A DNA stretch of 64,000 nucleotides, from assembly GCA_010094025.1 (NCBI GenBank), contig ML991811.1, positions 230,511 through 294,510 on the forward strand, written 5' to 3'. Under the pieces are notes generated by a model, which saw only the letters and a list, made by a program, of their open reading frames with translations, did no database searches and had not been told where the DNA came from. How positions within the stretch are numbered: position 1 is the stretch's first letter; every line of letters begins with the position of its first letter. The stretch comes from Viridothelium virens. Taxonomy: Eukaryota; Ascomycota; Dothideomycetes; Trypetheliales; Trypetheliaceae. The translations under genes were made by a program, and so were the position numbers. Positions 12,913 to 25,413 of this stretch are shown here, piece after piece.

Positions 12913-13768
12913 TTCTCTTTACCACTACAATATCATGGCTAAGGGGAACAAGCATGCATATGCATCATGAGATTGGAGTAACATGGCAAAAGCAGTGGGG
13001 GACACTCGTTTTGATGGCAGGCATTTAACACGGAGTCTTCTATAAGAGGTCGTCGGGTATCGACACTCGCTTAAGCTTGAAGTATGGACTGAATGTTTCC
13101 ACCATATGCTTACTTTCTTGTCCATACCTTTTTTTTTTTCTTTTCGGTTACCATGGATCGCTGCGCAGACTGAAAGTCGCATCTTATGTACGAAAGCAGG
13201 TCTGGAGACAGATTTAGGGACCGTCTTTGGCAAACGCAATTTAGTGTATATAGGTACCAAGAACTCAGATATAACCGGCTGTGTTACAAATGAAAGCATG
13301 CCCTTTGGGACTCTGTTCCTCATAATTTCTAGGCCGTGCACTTCCACAAAGGACGTCATGCAAAGTTTCCAAATATGATTGGAATGGCGTTAAATTGGGC
13401 GAAAATTGTAGCGGTCATGGACTCCGCCTGCGCGAGTCGGGTTTTGACAGGTATGTTGTCTGATTCAGTATTGAGAAGGACTGGGTCTTGGTCAAGGCTT
13501 TGGATATGCAATTGATCATGTTGATTAATCGCTGTTAGGCTCGAAGTGATTTCAATGGGACATAAAGAGCCAGGCCATCCCGCAAGTACCGCCTCTGCGA
13601 GAAGCTTTCATATCTCTTGAAGATTAACCTGATACCTCCCAAAATAGGTTTACTCTAGCGCAGCTGTAAGATCACAAAACCCCTCAGACTTCGATGGCTC
13701 TATAAAGTCAAAAATCTAACTAGAGTACAAGACATCAAGACACCAAAATTCAACAATATCCACTCATC
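12913..13768. other. Intergenic, 3' flanks of two convergent genes
   Basis: No gene seen. A T-run (about 13130..13142) lies in the 3' flank of the GH81 gene. Confidence 0.4.
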
Positions 13769-16601
13769 TCAGGCGGTCTCTCCCACCATTCCCTTCTGCT
13801 GCTCTTTATACTTCTCCATCTGCTGATTGAAGTCTTGTCGAAAGTCTGTTACATTGCTAATTATGGTCTTCAAGTGACGTAGGTCAAGTTGTGATTTGTC
13901 AGTCGCTCTTGCGAGACTCAATGCGGAAGTAACCACGTTGCGGATTTGACGTCCATCGAGGGCTGCTTTTTTAATGACATCTTCTCGCAGATACTTTTCA
14001 ACCTGTTTGTAATTTGCAATTTTATTCTTATCCCTCAATGGCACCAGAAATCCTTCGAAAATGTCCTTAGTCTGCTTTTTATTCAACGGCCTGTATTTGA
14101 TGGCAACATGAATACGCGAGTAAACCGCTACGTCAAACTGGGCGATCTGATTCGTCGTGAGAATCAGAATACCTGTCGCTTTTAGCGTAAATTTGAACGA
14201 CATTAGTGCAACAAATTTCCTACCTTGATAGTATTCGAGCACACGAAGGAAGACTAACAATATTAGCAGTTTTACAGTATAGCCTCATCACATCATTACC
14301 AGAGACGAGAGCATTTCTCTCTATACTGTTTCCACTCGTTCGCCCGCGGCTCTCCAGAAAAACATCGGCTTCATCACTGTTTCAGAACAAGAGTTAGATT
14401 CAACAAATACTGCAGTTGTTTGAGGTAGCTGTCTACTTGCATCAGAAGTATAGCTTGCCATGAAGTCGCTAAGTCGAAGATCTTTCTCAAATTATTTTCG
14501 ACATGCTTGGCCTTGGTCCCGACATCAGCTACACTGATGGAGAATAAGGGCTTCCGTGCCTGAATAGCAACAGTTTCTGCTGTGGTTGTCTTGCCGACGC
14601 CTGGCGGTCCTGCTCCGGGGTCAGTCGCACATGAAAGTACCGAATGACGTACTCACCATAGAGTAGTATCACCAGACCTTTGCCCTTTCGATCAACAATA
14701 TCATCCACTCCTAACTCAACTTTCTCTCCAGAAGACCTAGCGTTTTCGTGACCTTTGACAAGATTCAGGATCATATCTTTAGTATCCGAACTATCGTCAT
14801 CGTCGCCATCGTCGCCAAGCTTTAGCCTGCTATTCCACGAATCATCCCCAGGGTCCTTGGGCATGTTCACAATGGATGTGACTTTAAGCTGAGCCCACTG
14901 TTTTTCTCGAAGGACGTAGCCCAATACCCTTGGAGGACAAAGCAAATATTGCTCAGGAAACCGGAAGCCTTGTTCTTGGTTCTCACTATCGTCAAAATCC
15001 GATCTGAAGAGTTTTCTCAACCCTTTATTTGCTTGACAGTCTTGGCATTGACACTCTATATCCTCTCGATACGGAGTTAAGCCGCCGATCTGTGCTTGCT
15101 CGCCACCGTACAGAAAGTATGATTCGAAGTCAACCATTACCGGGCCATCGACCTAGACATGGTAAGTAAGGATTTGATATTGAGCTACGAGGTCTAGAAA
15201 TTTACCTTTGACAGTCTCGTAACTTTCTCGTTTGAGTCTTCATCGTCCAACACACTATCGATCCACGTCTTATTTTCTTGTTCATCGCTCTTCAAACTTC
15301 GTTAGACACTAGCTGACCTCAAAAGAACTCACGTACCTCTCCATCGTCTTTTGCCAGTCCGGTAAAACCTTTTCTCAGGTAGATAGCTGACCCTTTATAG
15401 TTGAACATACGTGCTCCCTCTTTCACAGTGCAAACCTCATGGTATCTGGTGCCATTCTCTTTCAATTTTTGCAGAACCTTGTCCTGATCATCGTGATATT
15501 CGAAAGGGTAAAACGGCAAAGACTCGATGGGTTTTTGTCTGTCAAAACTCTTGATCTCCAATTTTACCGACATTCGTTTGAACTGGTGTCCGTTCCAGTC
15601 GTAAGTATAGCATATCACATTGAAAATTTTCTTTCTCCTCAGAACATGATGCACGAGAAACAGTTGGTGCTGATCTTGAAAGGGCCTGCCATAAACTAGG
15701 ATCCCTGGCTTGAAAAGAGTCCACAGGTTGTCGAAAACGATGGTCTTTTGCTCCCTACAAGCATCACGATCTTTGAAAAACGTTTCGAGGACAGGATCTC
15801 CTCCCCCTTTTTGAATTGTGTCCAGAAGAAGTTGCAGATCCGACCGGTTCTGCTTTTCATCATCGTCTGCAGCTTGTTCTTTTGCAGACGTCTGCAAATT
15901 GTCCCATTCATATATGAGTTGTGGGTATGGAGACTCAAGTGTAACAGGCTTTCCGCCGAAATTGTGGCCTGGTATACTACCAAGGCATTGACCAAGCAGC
16001 TTCCACAGACCGTCACTTTTGATCTCTATTTCACTTACGTTGTCAGCCTCTTTATCACAAATCAATTTTCGGAGAACAAAAGCATGCTGCGAGTCCTCTT
16101 CATTTGAAGATTCTTTTTCGGGGATTTTATCTGAAAGCTGGTCTTCACGCTCGCCTGTTTTTGGATTGACCGAATTATACAGTATCTTTACCCTGGAAGG
16201 GTTCTTGATCTCTTCTTCCGCCTGTGAATCATTAGAATTTTAGCCAAACGCATCAAGGGAAGATCCCACTCACATTCTGCTTATCCTTCTCGTCTGCCTT
16301 TGCTGTGACATCCTAGTCTCCTTTTTAGAATTATTCCATAAAGTATGCCGTAGGATCCCAACCTGAGCAGAATCAGCTTTTTCAGCCTCCTTCGGAACAC
16401 CATCTATCGGAACATCTTTTCCATCAAGCTTCAAATATTTTTTCTCGAATGCAGCAACCCGGTCTTCAAGTGCTTTCAGCTTTTCTTCAATCGTCTAAGT
16501 TGTTTCATTAGCGGATGCCTTGACCGAGAAATATTCTCTGAACCTCTCACGTTGGGTTGGGTTCCGTTGACTTGCATTGCTGATGCTGACGCCGATGACA
16601 T
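13769..16601 (-). CDS. AAA+ ATPase, fungal single-AAA family with long N-terminal region
   Basis: Complement join 13769..14172, 14224..14253, 14300..14376, 14441..14609, 14657..15152, 15206..15289, 15337..16221, 16274..16312, 16363..16494, 16551..16601, giving 788 aa. N-terminus MSSASASAMQVNGTQPN, then a coiled coil (TIEEKLKALEDRVAAFEKKY). A long substrate-type region of unknown job spans residues about 75-540 and includes VDGPVMVDFESYF. The AAA domain has Walker A GPPGVGKT (563-570) and Walker B LLIDEADVF (about 617-625), assembled only across introns, then ALVSVFLRVLEYYQG and sensor-1 ILILTTNQ. One intron (14377..14440) begins with GC instead of GT; one exon is 30 nt. All joins are in phase and rebuild family motifs. 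Members are common in Pezizomycotina; cellular role not established. Confidence 0.85.
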
Positions 16602-17970
16602 CGAGATCAAGCATTCGCTCTCGTTTTCTTACGGATCGAAGAAAAATTCGCGATCTCGAAGCTTGGTGGATGGCAAGGTTTCTATGTTGAAAAGGCTGTG
16701 CGGTCTCTTTAGAAACTGATGACAAGTAGTGGCTGGAGAAAGGATAAAGGGTCGGCCGCTTTACTTGTTCTGTTCAGCGCCACGAGTGTCGGGGGAAAGG
16801 ACTTGATTGAACTATCTAGGTTGCCTGGGCTACAGGCTCTATATAGACCTCATCGACGCAAGGGTGAAGATAAATTAATATTAGGTAGTAGGCGAAAGGA
16901 TCTACATGAAGGATACGAAGGATCCGAAGGATCCGTACGTGAACTCGCGCGTGAGGGTAAGTTGATTGGATCAACGTTATCATCACCATCGGTTACAACT
17001 GCAGCTCGGATGCACTGGACAGGGGCAAACCTTGATTGCGCATCATGTAAATACAACTAGAGAACGCTGAGACATCTGACGTGTGATCAGGACTGTGTCT
17101 GCGGCTTGGAATATACCTCATTTTGGGAATCGGTGCGGTCTTTATAATAGCCACGCCAATCAAAATCACCTAACACTGCGTTACACAATATCATGAACTA
17201 TTGTTTCAGCCGATCAGAGGAGCTGATGTGGAGCAAACGCCCGTGACAAATAATCCGCCATGTGAAATAGGGCGAAAGCTGCACTCCAAGCCCGTGCAGT
17301 GTGTTAGTGTACTCTAAGGGAGGAGCGAGGTCAGGTGCATGGACCACCCTCCGAGGGTCTTCACCTCCACCTACCTAAGATAGCTAATAGAGGTACTAGA
17401 CCTCGCGACATCAGAATGAATGAATGAATCCCTCCTGACACTGAACTCTGTTCCTAGTTAGAGACGGCAGAAGACGCCTCTAACAGTCAGCGAGCCTCCA
17501 AAAAGAAGCAAGCCGAAGTCAATTTAGCATTTGAAAATGATATCGTAATCGCTACCGCTGAATACCAGATGAGAGATCCAATGAGGTAAAGTTACGCCAA
17601 ATGCTCCCACGTAGGCAACAAGGCGATATCCATAGTCTGATCCCTACATCACGTATTATCAGGTCCTTATCATCTCATTTAGCGTAACATGCAGTAAGAT
17701 TGTGGCTGGAGCTGAATACCAGAAGGCGGAGGCTGAGGTATCAGCCCGCATCAGGCTGGGTTTTCGCGGCGATGGCGAGCTTTGGCAATTTGCGTAAGGT
17801 GGTACCGCACAATATGCCAAGTCACAATTTTCCCGCTACGATGAGCGAAGTTGATGCGAGCCTTTCTTTCTTTCACCTTCCCTTTATTATTACATTCTAG
17901 CTACTGTGATTGTCAATCTCCAGTCTTTCTCATCTATCCCTTAGATTATCGCTTGCTAGGAAGCAAATCC
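16602..17970. other. Gene-free stretch of 1.4 kb with a short tandem repeat
   Basis: No gene recognised. A 9-base unit GAAGGATcC is repeated three times at 16908..16934, and TGAA repeats occur near 17412. Probably promoter regions of the two divergent neighbours. Confidence 0.4.
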
Positions 17971-19890
17971 ATGGCATCAAGCAGTAAAGGTTTGAGAAAG
18001 GCCTTTGCTAGTCCTTCATTCAACAGTCACCAAGTCTACCTACTGACTGGCTTGGATTATCAGGCTCATGGACGAAGAAGTTTTCTGATTCTCAACGGTA
18101 GGTCTCGGTACCTGCAGCTCTATCCATTGAAGGGTGGCTGACAATTCTACAGGGAAACAGTAATTGGTGTCGAGCAGAGGCTTGACCAGTTCCAAAAATT
18201 TGTTCTTAAAGACAAAAACTTCTCAAATACTGAAAAAAAGGCCATTCAGATTAAGGATATCAAAGAGTTTGAGGTGCTATGGCAGGATGTCCTCGAAGCG
18301 AAGGAAACGTTCGAGGAGAGCCATAGGAAAGGATACAAAATGTGGTCTCGAGAGTATCAGAATACTGCGAATACAATTCATAGCTTTATAAAAGAGTTTT
18401 CGCCCATTCTTGATATTATTAGGGACTTTGGGGGCCCTTATTGTGGCCTTGCGATTGGTACCGTATCTGTTCTCTTCGCAGTGGGTCATTTCTGTTACTA
18501 CCCTCCTGATGAAGCTTATTCATTTCATAGGTTGCTAAAAACAAACACAATATAGAAGAAAAATTAGCGTCCACGTTATTGGCGATCGAGAGTCGCCTTC
18601 CGGGTATGAAGTTGTATCGACACATCTACAATGACAAAGATGAGTTGGATATTCGATTACAGGAGAAGATCGTGCAGATTTATCAGGAATTTATGGACTT
18701 TTTGATATTATCTGTAACCTACTACAAAGGATCTGCTATCAGTAAGTTCAAAGCAGCAAGTGCACATCGATCCGGCCTTTAATGTCTTAGAACGATGGTT
18801 ACGAGCTGCAGGACCGTCACTCGATATTAGCAACAAAACCACGAATATCCAGAAAATCGCGGTTGAGATACGACGACTGTGCGAAGAGCTCCTTGATAAA
18901 AATGTTCATAGAATTAAGGAAATTAGCGAAGGTTGGGATCCTAACATTGGATGTACTATGGTATCTGCTAATGGCTAACAGAGCATCTTATGCTGTCTAT
19001 TAGTATGATAGTAGTCGCCCTGTTCTGAAGTATTTTGCTCATCTTATTGCTCAGATACTCAGCTACGAGAGATTCGGAGGTCTCTTAATCTTCAGGAATA
19101 CTCCGGCAGCACAAACTTGGATAATTTAGAGAAGCATCGGCGGCGTATTTACGATTCTGATGATCCAATGAATTCACCCCTCTACCAACAGATGCGTGAT
19201 AGGACCCTTGAGGAGTTTTTCCAAAGCGATGTCTATCAGACGTGGACCCAGTCCGATAAATCCCAAATACTTCTTCTCTACGGTTCAAATGACGAGGATG
19301 TCGAGACTCAGCAATGCTGGCTGTCCCCTATTGCAGTCGGTGCCATAGACAGCTTTCGTAATGGTTCAAGCAGTGCAGCTTGCGCGTTTCACGTATTACA
19401 GCAGGGCGGAACACTAATTGAGGATGTAATACCTAAGGTATTGCTCCAACTGTTAGAACAAAACAGTACAGTTCTAGGGGACCAAAAGCGCAGTAACGAG
19501 CTCTGGATAAGTCTCAATCGATACCAAAGACATACAGAACGCAACAAAGTACGCAGTGCTGACGTGGATGATCGTCTTTCTGCTCTCAAGGAAGTAGCGC
19601 AGAGGATCATTGACTTATTCGATGAATCTCAACAGGTTTTCCTTATTCTCGACAGAATCGATCGATGTCGGAATTTTAAGAAGGATCGGGATGGCGAATA
19701 TGCTGATGATAGGCATCATTTACTCCAAACTCTCATCGAAATCACGGACGTTGCTCGATGCAAACTTCGTATTCTCATCGTGGTAGACGCATTAGAATGG
19801 CCTGAGGAAAAATGGAAGGATAGACTCGATGTGGCTGGTCAAAGAAGTATGCTTGTACATCGAAGGCATCAGAAGCAAATGGATGAATGA
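17971..19890 (+). CDS. DUF7708-type NLR-like (STAND-related) fungal protein, C-terminus uncertain
   Basis: Proposed join 17971..18097, 18161..18480, 18531..18741, 18791..18931, 18982..19002, 19055..19890. N-terminal helical domain of the type found before NACHT/ankyrin modules (FEVLWQDVLEAKETFEESH, YQNTANTIHSFIKEFSPIL, GPYCGLAIGTVSVLFA). Then a helical linker (RLPGMKLYRHIY, LEKHRRRIYDSDDP) and an NTPase-like part: SQILLLYG, CWLSPIAV, VFLILDRIDRC (Walker-B-like), LRILIVVDALEW. No GxxxxGK[ST] P-loop is visible where expected, as in many relatives. Micro-exon 18982..19002 (21 nt) and donor GTTGGG at 18932 are the weakest calls. The frame ends at 19890 with an odd tail; another frame stays open further (see findings). 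Likely role: incompatibility or defence signalling, by family only. Confidence 0.7.
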
Positions 19891-20478
19891 GCGCAGCATA
19901 ATTCAAGCTGACGGGAAAAAGGGAGGAGTGGGCGGGCTTCTTGGATAGAGTACGGTACCTAGGTACTTGACTGCACAACGCGGTCAGGGTTCAGTCACGT
20001 CACAGAGATGAAAGCAGAATGCCCCACGTCATACTCTGCTCTACTCTACTCTACTCTACTCTAGAGCACGATAATGCCCACTGTATCACATGTACTCAAT
20101 TAAGCAATTATTGATTCATCCACCTCCAAATCAGACGCTCAGAGCAGTAAGTCACTTCCTTGGTTCAAGTTTAGAGTAAGTGACAAGTTTTCCTGCATGT
20201 GTTGTTGAATTCTCGGTTTCTGAATATTTGGATTCAACCGAGTACGGACTTTCTGGATCCCTGCGCCCCCACACTTACAACCACGGCACGATCGCTCGCT
20301 ATTCTTTTCAATAGAAGTAGGAAGTTTGAGAAAATGCCTTAAAATTCGTCCTCGGTGTTATAGATGACCCGAAGTGCAATCCCTTATTATATACCACTAT
20401 TTTTGTTAAAGCCTGAAAACCCAACAAATTTTCTAATAGCTACATTAATGTCATTACTAGTGGTAACATTTAAGGCTG
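19891..20478. other. Intergenic with a pentanucleotide microsatellite
   Basis: 3' flanks of convergent genes. A CTCTA/CTACT repeat of about five units lies at 20035..20063. No gene otherwise. Confidence 0.5.
20035..20063. repeat. (CTACT)n microsatellite
   Basis: Four to five perfect copies of a 5-base unit in a row. Confidence 0.9.
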
Positions 20479-22330
20479 TCATGGGCGACAGACAACCCTG
20501 CTCATTACCTGCCCAAGAATCTTTTGGGCCTTTGAAACGTCATCCAGACACGTGTTTGAAGACCATGCGACAATTCCGTCCGGTCGAATAAGTACAGCTC
20601 CCGCTGGTTCAATGCCGTATCTGACAGCGTACGAACTATTCGGCTCGTAAACAAGATGTTGAATATGCACCCGCGGAAGGTCGATGCTGTCTGCAATAAC
20701 CTTCTCCATCGCCGGTTTCCAGCAAGCATCGTTCGATCCTACAAAGAGAACGAATCCCTCTCCTAGAAAGTCGGATATTGGTACACTCTTCGCTTCACGA
20801 GTATCGACCAACACGTGGTGTGCTATGCTTCCGCTTCTCGCAACTGCGCTGTATATGTGCTCAGCTATCGGGCCTTCCTCTTTCGTGTCTAGTGCCTTAG
20901 AATGGTATCTGTACGCAAGTTCCAAGTCGACGTCTGGCTCCACTTCATGAATGTTGTGCTGCTGGATGAGGTAATGAAGCTCTGGAGCAGTACGGTGAAC
21001 GTAATGTGCAGTTGCTTGCTCAACTGTTTGTTTTGCCACAGGTCGCCGCTCTGCCTCGTATGTTTCAGTTACTAAGCTCTCGTCCGCCATCCCCTGCAAG
21101 ACATATGCTAACTTCCAGGCTAAATTGTGAGCATCTTGCACACCAGTGTTGCCGCCGTAGCCACCGCTACAAAGAAGGATTAGTAGGAGAAGATAAAATG
21201 GAGAGACATGAACAATCCTTTACCTCGGGGGCATACGGTGTGCTGCATCGCCTGCCAACAAGATCCTTCCCTCACGGAATCGATCAGGCAAGTCTGCGAT
21301 CGCCTCCCAAGTACTCAATTGGAAAATTTCGAAGCCAATGTCGGCTCCAATGGCAGCGCGGAGATAATCTTTTGCTTTCTCCATACTCATTGTGTCCGCA
21401 GGAAAGCGGCTTTCCTCTGTGCCCGGTTTCCCAGCCCCATTGATCACGAGGAAACTCTCCTTCTTATCGCGGTCAAAGCGGAAGAAACTCCGGACGGCTT
21501 CATTTGCTACATAAATGACGCCGCTGTAGTGTGCGTTTGGAAGCTTTGCTAGAGCCTCCTTATCTGTAATCTGGAAGTATATCGTAAGTGCTCGTGAGAG
21601 CAGTCCAGGACCTCTCGTTGGTATGCCGAGCTTGTTGCGCACTCCGGAGTTAAAGCCATCTGCTGCAATCATGTACTTGGCTCGAATCTTTCGATGCGTG
21701 CCAGTCTGGCTGTTATAGACGGACGCCGTTACATAGTCAGAATCTTGCGAAAAGTCTATCAATTCTGTGGAGAAAGACAAATCAGCGCCAAGCTCCAGTG
21801 CCTTGGCCCGAAGTAAAGGCTCCAACGCTTGTTGAGTGAGAAATACGCGACGTGTGGCTGAAATCTTCTCGATGCCCTGCCTCCCCGCTTAGTGAGCTTT
21901 GCTGAATGAAAAGGCTCGTAGGCCTACTTCGTTGACATCGTCGAGCCATTTGTTAATCACTTTGCCTGCGAGTGACTCGATTGTGATGATGCATGTATGC
22001 TCATCGTAGTATCTGAGCGATTCTTTTCGCATGGTGTCATACAGTCCTAGTTCTTTGAAGACTTGCATCGTCCGGGCTAAACATGTCATCATCAGCTTGG
22101 CTGTCAGCGATCGCTAATGAGGCCACTTCAATTGCTCATTTTGCACGCTCTTACGTACGCATCATTACCGTCGCTCGCGGATGGATAGCAGTAGAAGAAT
22201 GCTTTTCCACAACAAGACATCCTTTGAGACCGTGCTTTGCAAGCAAGGCAGCCAAAGAGAGCCCTACAAGGGAGCCGCCCACAATCAGAACTGGCACTTC
22301 TTCAACTGAAGAGTGTCTATCGATGGCCAT
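20479..22330 (-). CDS. FAD-dependent aromatic-ring monooxygenase (class A flavoprotein hydroxylase)
   Basis: Complement join 20479..21166, 21224..21876, 21928..22076, 22159..22330, giving 553 aa. Hydroxylates aromatic or polyketide-type substrates with NAD(P)H and O2; substrate unknown. FAD-binding start VLIVGGSLVGLSLAALLAKHG (residues 14-34), PRTMQVFKELGLYD, the DG motif region YMIAADGFNSGVR, and the GD motif ILLAGDAAHRMPPSGGYGGN followed by TGVQDAHNLAWKLA. The C-terminal 150 residues resemble the thioredoxin-like dimer domain of phenol-hydroxylase relatives (FVLFVGSN, GAVLIRPDGIVAW). The 51-nt intron 21877..21927 removes an apparent in-frame TAA; without it the gene would look broken. Confidence 0.9.
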
Positions 22331-23687
22331 CGTGAAGAGATAGGCCTTTACAAAGGCTTCTCTAATTTGCTTTCAATGAAGGACAGCGTCCGAAATACGC
22401 GAAACGAGTTGTTTCCGACGGAGGTGGCACAGCCGCATAATCTCAAAGCAAGCTAGATATCGTCACAGCCAGAGATCGATTCGCTTCGACTGCGTCCTTC
22501 TGCTCGCTTCCTTGTCAGAGCATTCAGGCCGCCCAGGCCGCCTAGGCGTGTGTATTACGCAAGAGCTGCAGAATCCAGAGCGGTAAGAGCCGCTCCAGAG
22601 ATCGGCCTTGTACGCTTAGGTAGATGGGACTTGACAGACGCTTTGGCATATTCAGATGGCAGCTTGCACTTTTATCTGGTCCGCTGTTGTCATTGCACAG
22701 ATTTGCCTTCAAGGTACACTCCTTTGACGAAATGGTGCGAGATCGCCTGTGCTCTAAAAAATGGCAAGTGGAGATACACAACAGTATAACTTGTGCATAA
22801 GTCCCGGATACATTTATGTAACTTCAATGTTGAGAACGCACGGTGCGCTTGGCGCCGCGCAGGCAGGGGGGCTGGAAATGGATGGGGACGGGACCAGAGC
22901 ACCTCCACCTCCTTGCCCCCGCAAAGACAATGCTCTTCGCTGCATCATCATTATGAGGACTCATGTACATGAACATAGCGACTCTGGGGACCGAGACGGC
23001 AGTGAGAATAGCATCGCTATCCCCAAAATTGCTCTCTGGGGTGTCTGCTACCAAATCTCAATGCAGCCACTACTCTAGTGCTTCTCGAGCTGGATCTCTT
23101 CCTCCGCTCTATTCCCTTCGCCATCCCTTCCAGCATTGAATGTGAGTTTGCCTTTTGCGAGCTCGTGACTTGTCGCCTCTAGAGACTTTAGGCAACACCG
23201 TATTTCTTGTAATCTCAGTTTCAGCAGCGCCCAGATCTCCGCGTAAGCAGCCTTCGCTGCAAGTCAGCCTCGTCCACCATCCACATCCTCCCATTACTTC
23301 AGCCCCAGGCCATTATTTACCAGAAACGGCGACAACACCGTTGAGGCTGCCTCGATCTTCTATATCTGCGATATATGCGGTCACTAAGAGCCTTGTGACT
23401 TGCCAAAATGTCTCGGCCACTCAAACGACTGGACCACCTTTTCCTGCCAAGGTCCATTTGCCGTTATTGACAAGCCACATGCAAGGAGACAGCAAATATG
23501 TCATCACTAAGACTGTACGATTGAGGTCGTCCTACTTTGCCGGTGAGAAGCCACGTCTTGGCTGTGTGGAGGTATTAAGAGGCCTGTGTCTCTCCTCCCA
23601 TTTACTCTGGGCTTGATTGCTCATTCAATATTTTCTTTCAAGAACTGTTTCAGTTACTCCATCAAGCTTCATTGAAAAATCTCAGGG
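22331..23687. other. Gene-free stretch of 1.36 kb between divergent genes
   Basis: Upstream of both the FAD monooxygenase and the DyP peroxidase, so it may hold shared regulatory sites. Short frames show no recognisable product. Confidence 0.4.
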
Positions 23688-25413
23688 ATGATGGCTGATC
23701 CTACTCCCGCTCCCTTGGCGCTCGAAAATGTTCAAGGCGACATCTTGTATACTGAAGCCTTCGCCCCGCATATCATTCAGCCACTAATTCAATCCTACAT
23801 AGAGGCGGTGGTCTCCCGAAGAAAGCAGAAACTTATTACTTCTTCCGTGTTGAGAACGCTGAGGTTAAAGCATTTCGGTCACGGCTTGCCGAACTTGTGC
23901 CCTTGATCACGACCTCTGCGGACGTGGCTAAACATCGAGTGAAGATTTCTGAGCACAAGAGGAATACTGCAAACGAAGGTAGATGGCTAAGAATGAGTGG
24001 AGTTAATTTAGCCTTCTCTCAAAAAGGCTTGAAACAAGTTTGTGCTCTCTTGTCAGTCACGCTACTATGTTTTTAATGCCTTGCCCTATGATCGTAGCTC
24101 GAGTTCCAAGTCGACGATAAGGACAAGATTAATGATGCTGCCTTTGAAGGAGGCATGATAAATGATACGACACTTAACGATCAGCCAAACAATTGGTTGC
24201 CTGAGTTTCGACAAGATGTCCATGGCCTTATAGTCGTCACAGGAGATAGTCAAGGTACTATCAATGCGAGACTTCTCGAAATCCAGACAATTTTCAAAAA
24301 TACCATTCACGAGGTAAAGCGTGCTGATGGCCATGTTAGGCCAGGGGAAGAGGATGGACATGAACAGTAAGTTTCCTGGACACAATGAGTCTTTCAGCGT
24401 CCGGATATCAATGCACAGCTTCGGCTACCTTGGTGGGGTGTCTCAGCCTGCTATCCTCGGAGTCGATGACAATGTTTCTCCAGGCCAGGAGCTCGTGCGC
24501 CAAGGGATAATTCTCCTCGGACGTGAGGGAGACACTGTTGCTAGGCCATCATGGGCCCTTGATGGGAGCTTTCTCACATTTAGGTATCTTTCCCAGCGTG
24601 TTCCAGAATTTCAACGGTTCGTAGATAGCAAGAATCCTCGAGACGCTCCCAAAGACTTTCTTGGTGCCCGACTGGTTGGGCGTTGGAAGAGTGGTATGTA
24701 TTCGTTCCTATGCCCGTTCTTCTGAATATCATCCACTTCTAATTACATGTATGATCATTAGGCGCCCCAGTTGATCTTACGCCTCTGAAAGACGATGAGA
24801 AACTAGGTACAGACCCGACACGAAACGATAATTTCCGCTACGATCCGCTCTCCCAGGAGAGATGCCCATTCGCCGCACATACTCGTAAAACCAACCCTAG
24901 GTCTGATCTACCGAGTACTGAAATACATCGTATCCTTCGCCGAGGAATTCCATTTGGACCTGAAGTCACCGAGGAGGAAAGGCAGAAGGGTACTATTCAT
25001 GACCGCGGCCTTCTCTTTAAGGCGTATCAGAGTAACAACATCAACGGCTTCCAATTTATTCAGAGCAGTGCGTTTCCTTATCCACTCGCTTGACTCACAC
25101 TAAACATTATTGAACAGGCTGGGCCAATAACACTAATTTCCCGTTCCTTGATACGACAGTAGCTCCCCCCTTTCCCCCCAAACCAGGATTCACAAAAGAA
25201 CAGGGTCCTGGCTTTGACCCTATCATCGGTCAGGCTCTTAATGGAGGAGACCGTGATATTATCTTGACCAAGGCTGGCGATCCAACCGGCAATCTCGACC
25301 TGCCAGTGGAATGGGTGGTGGCGAAAGGCGGCGAGTATTTCTTCTCACCGTCCATTCCTGCTTTGAAGAGCAGGTTCGCATCAACAGGGTCATCCTCTCG
25401 TAGTGAGGCTTGA
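23688..25413 (+). CDS. DyP-type heme peroxidase lacking the GxxDG aspartate
   Basis: Join 23688..23746, 23803..24037, 24098..24366, 24419..24693, 24762..25067, 25118..25413, giving 479 aa. DyP peroxidases oxidise dyes, phenols and lignin-like compounds. Family landmarks in order: VQGDILGGGLPKKAETYYFF, SGVNLAFSQKGL, DVHGLIVVTGDS, DGHEHFGYLGGVSQPAI, RPSWALDGSFLTFRYLSQ, CPFAAHTRKTNPR (proximal heme His), ILRRGIPFGPEV (distal Arg), GGEYFFSPSIPAL at the end. Five introns of 50-68 nt all restore phase. The signature GxxDG reads GYLGG: the distal catalytic Asp is Gly (codon GGT at the expected GAT). No signal peptide. Full length otherwise, so either an altered activity or an early step of decay. 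Confidence 0.88.

Noticed and set aside
21877-21927. In-frame TAA in the FAD monooxygenase, suggesting a pseudogene
   Set aside because: The stop lies in a 51-nt intron with GTAGGC/GCAG ends; removing it joins conserved family sequence (DDVNE with GIEKISATRR) in phase.
24321-24418. Alternative reading through GTAAGT at 24367 in the DyP gene
   Set aside because: That reading needs a 31-nt intron or breaks the EHFGY motif; the 52-nt intron 24367..24418 restores it.
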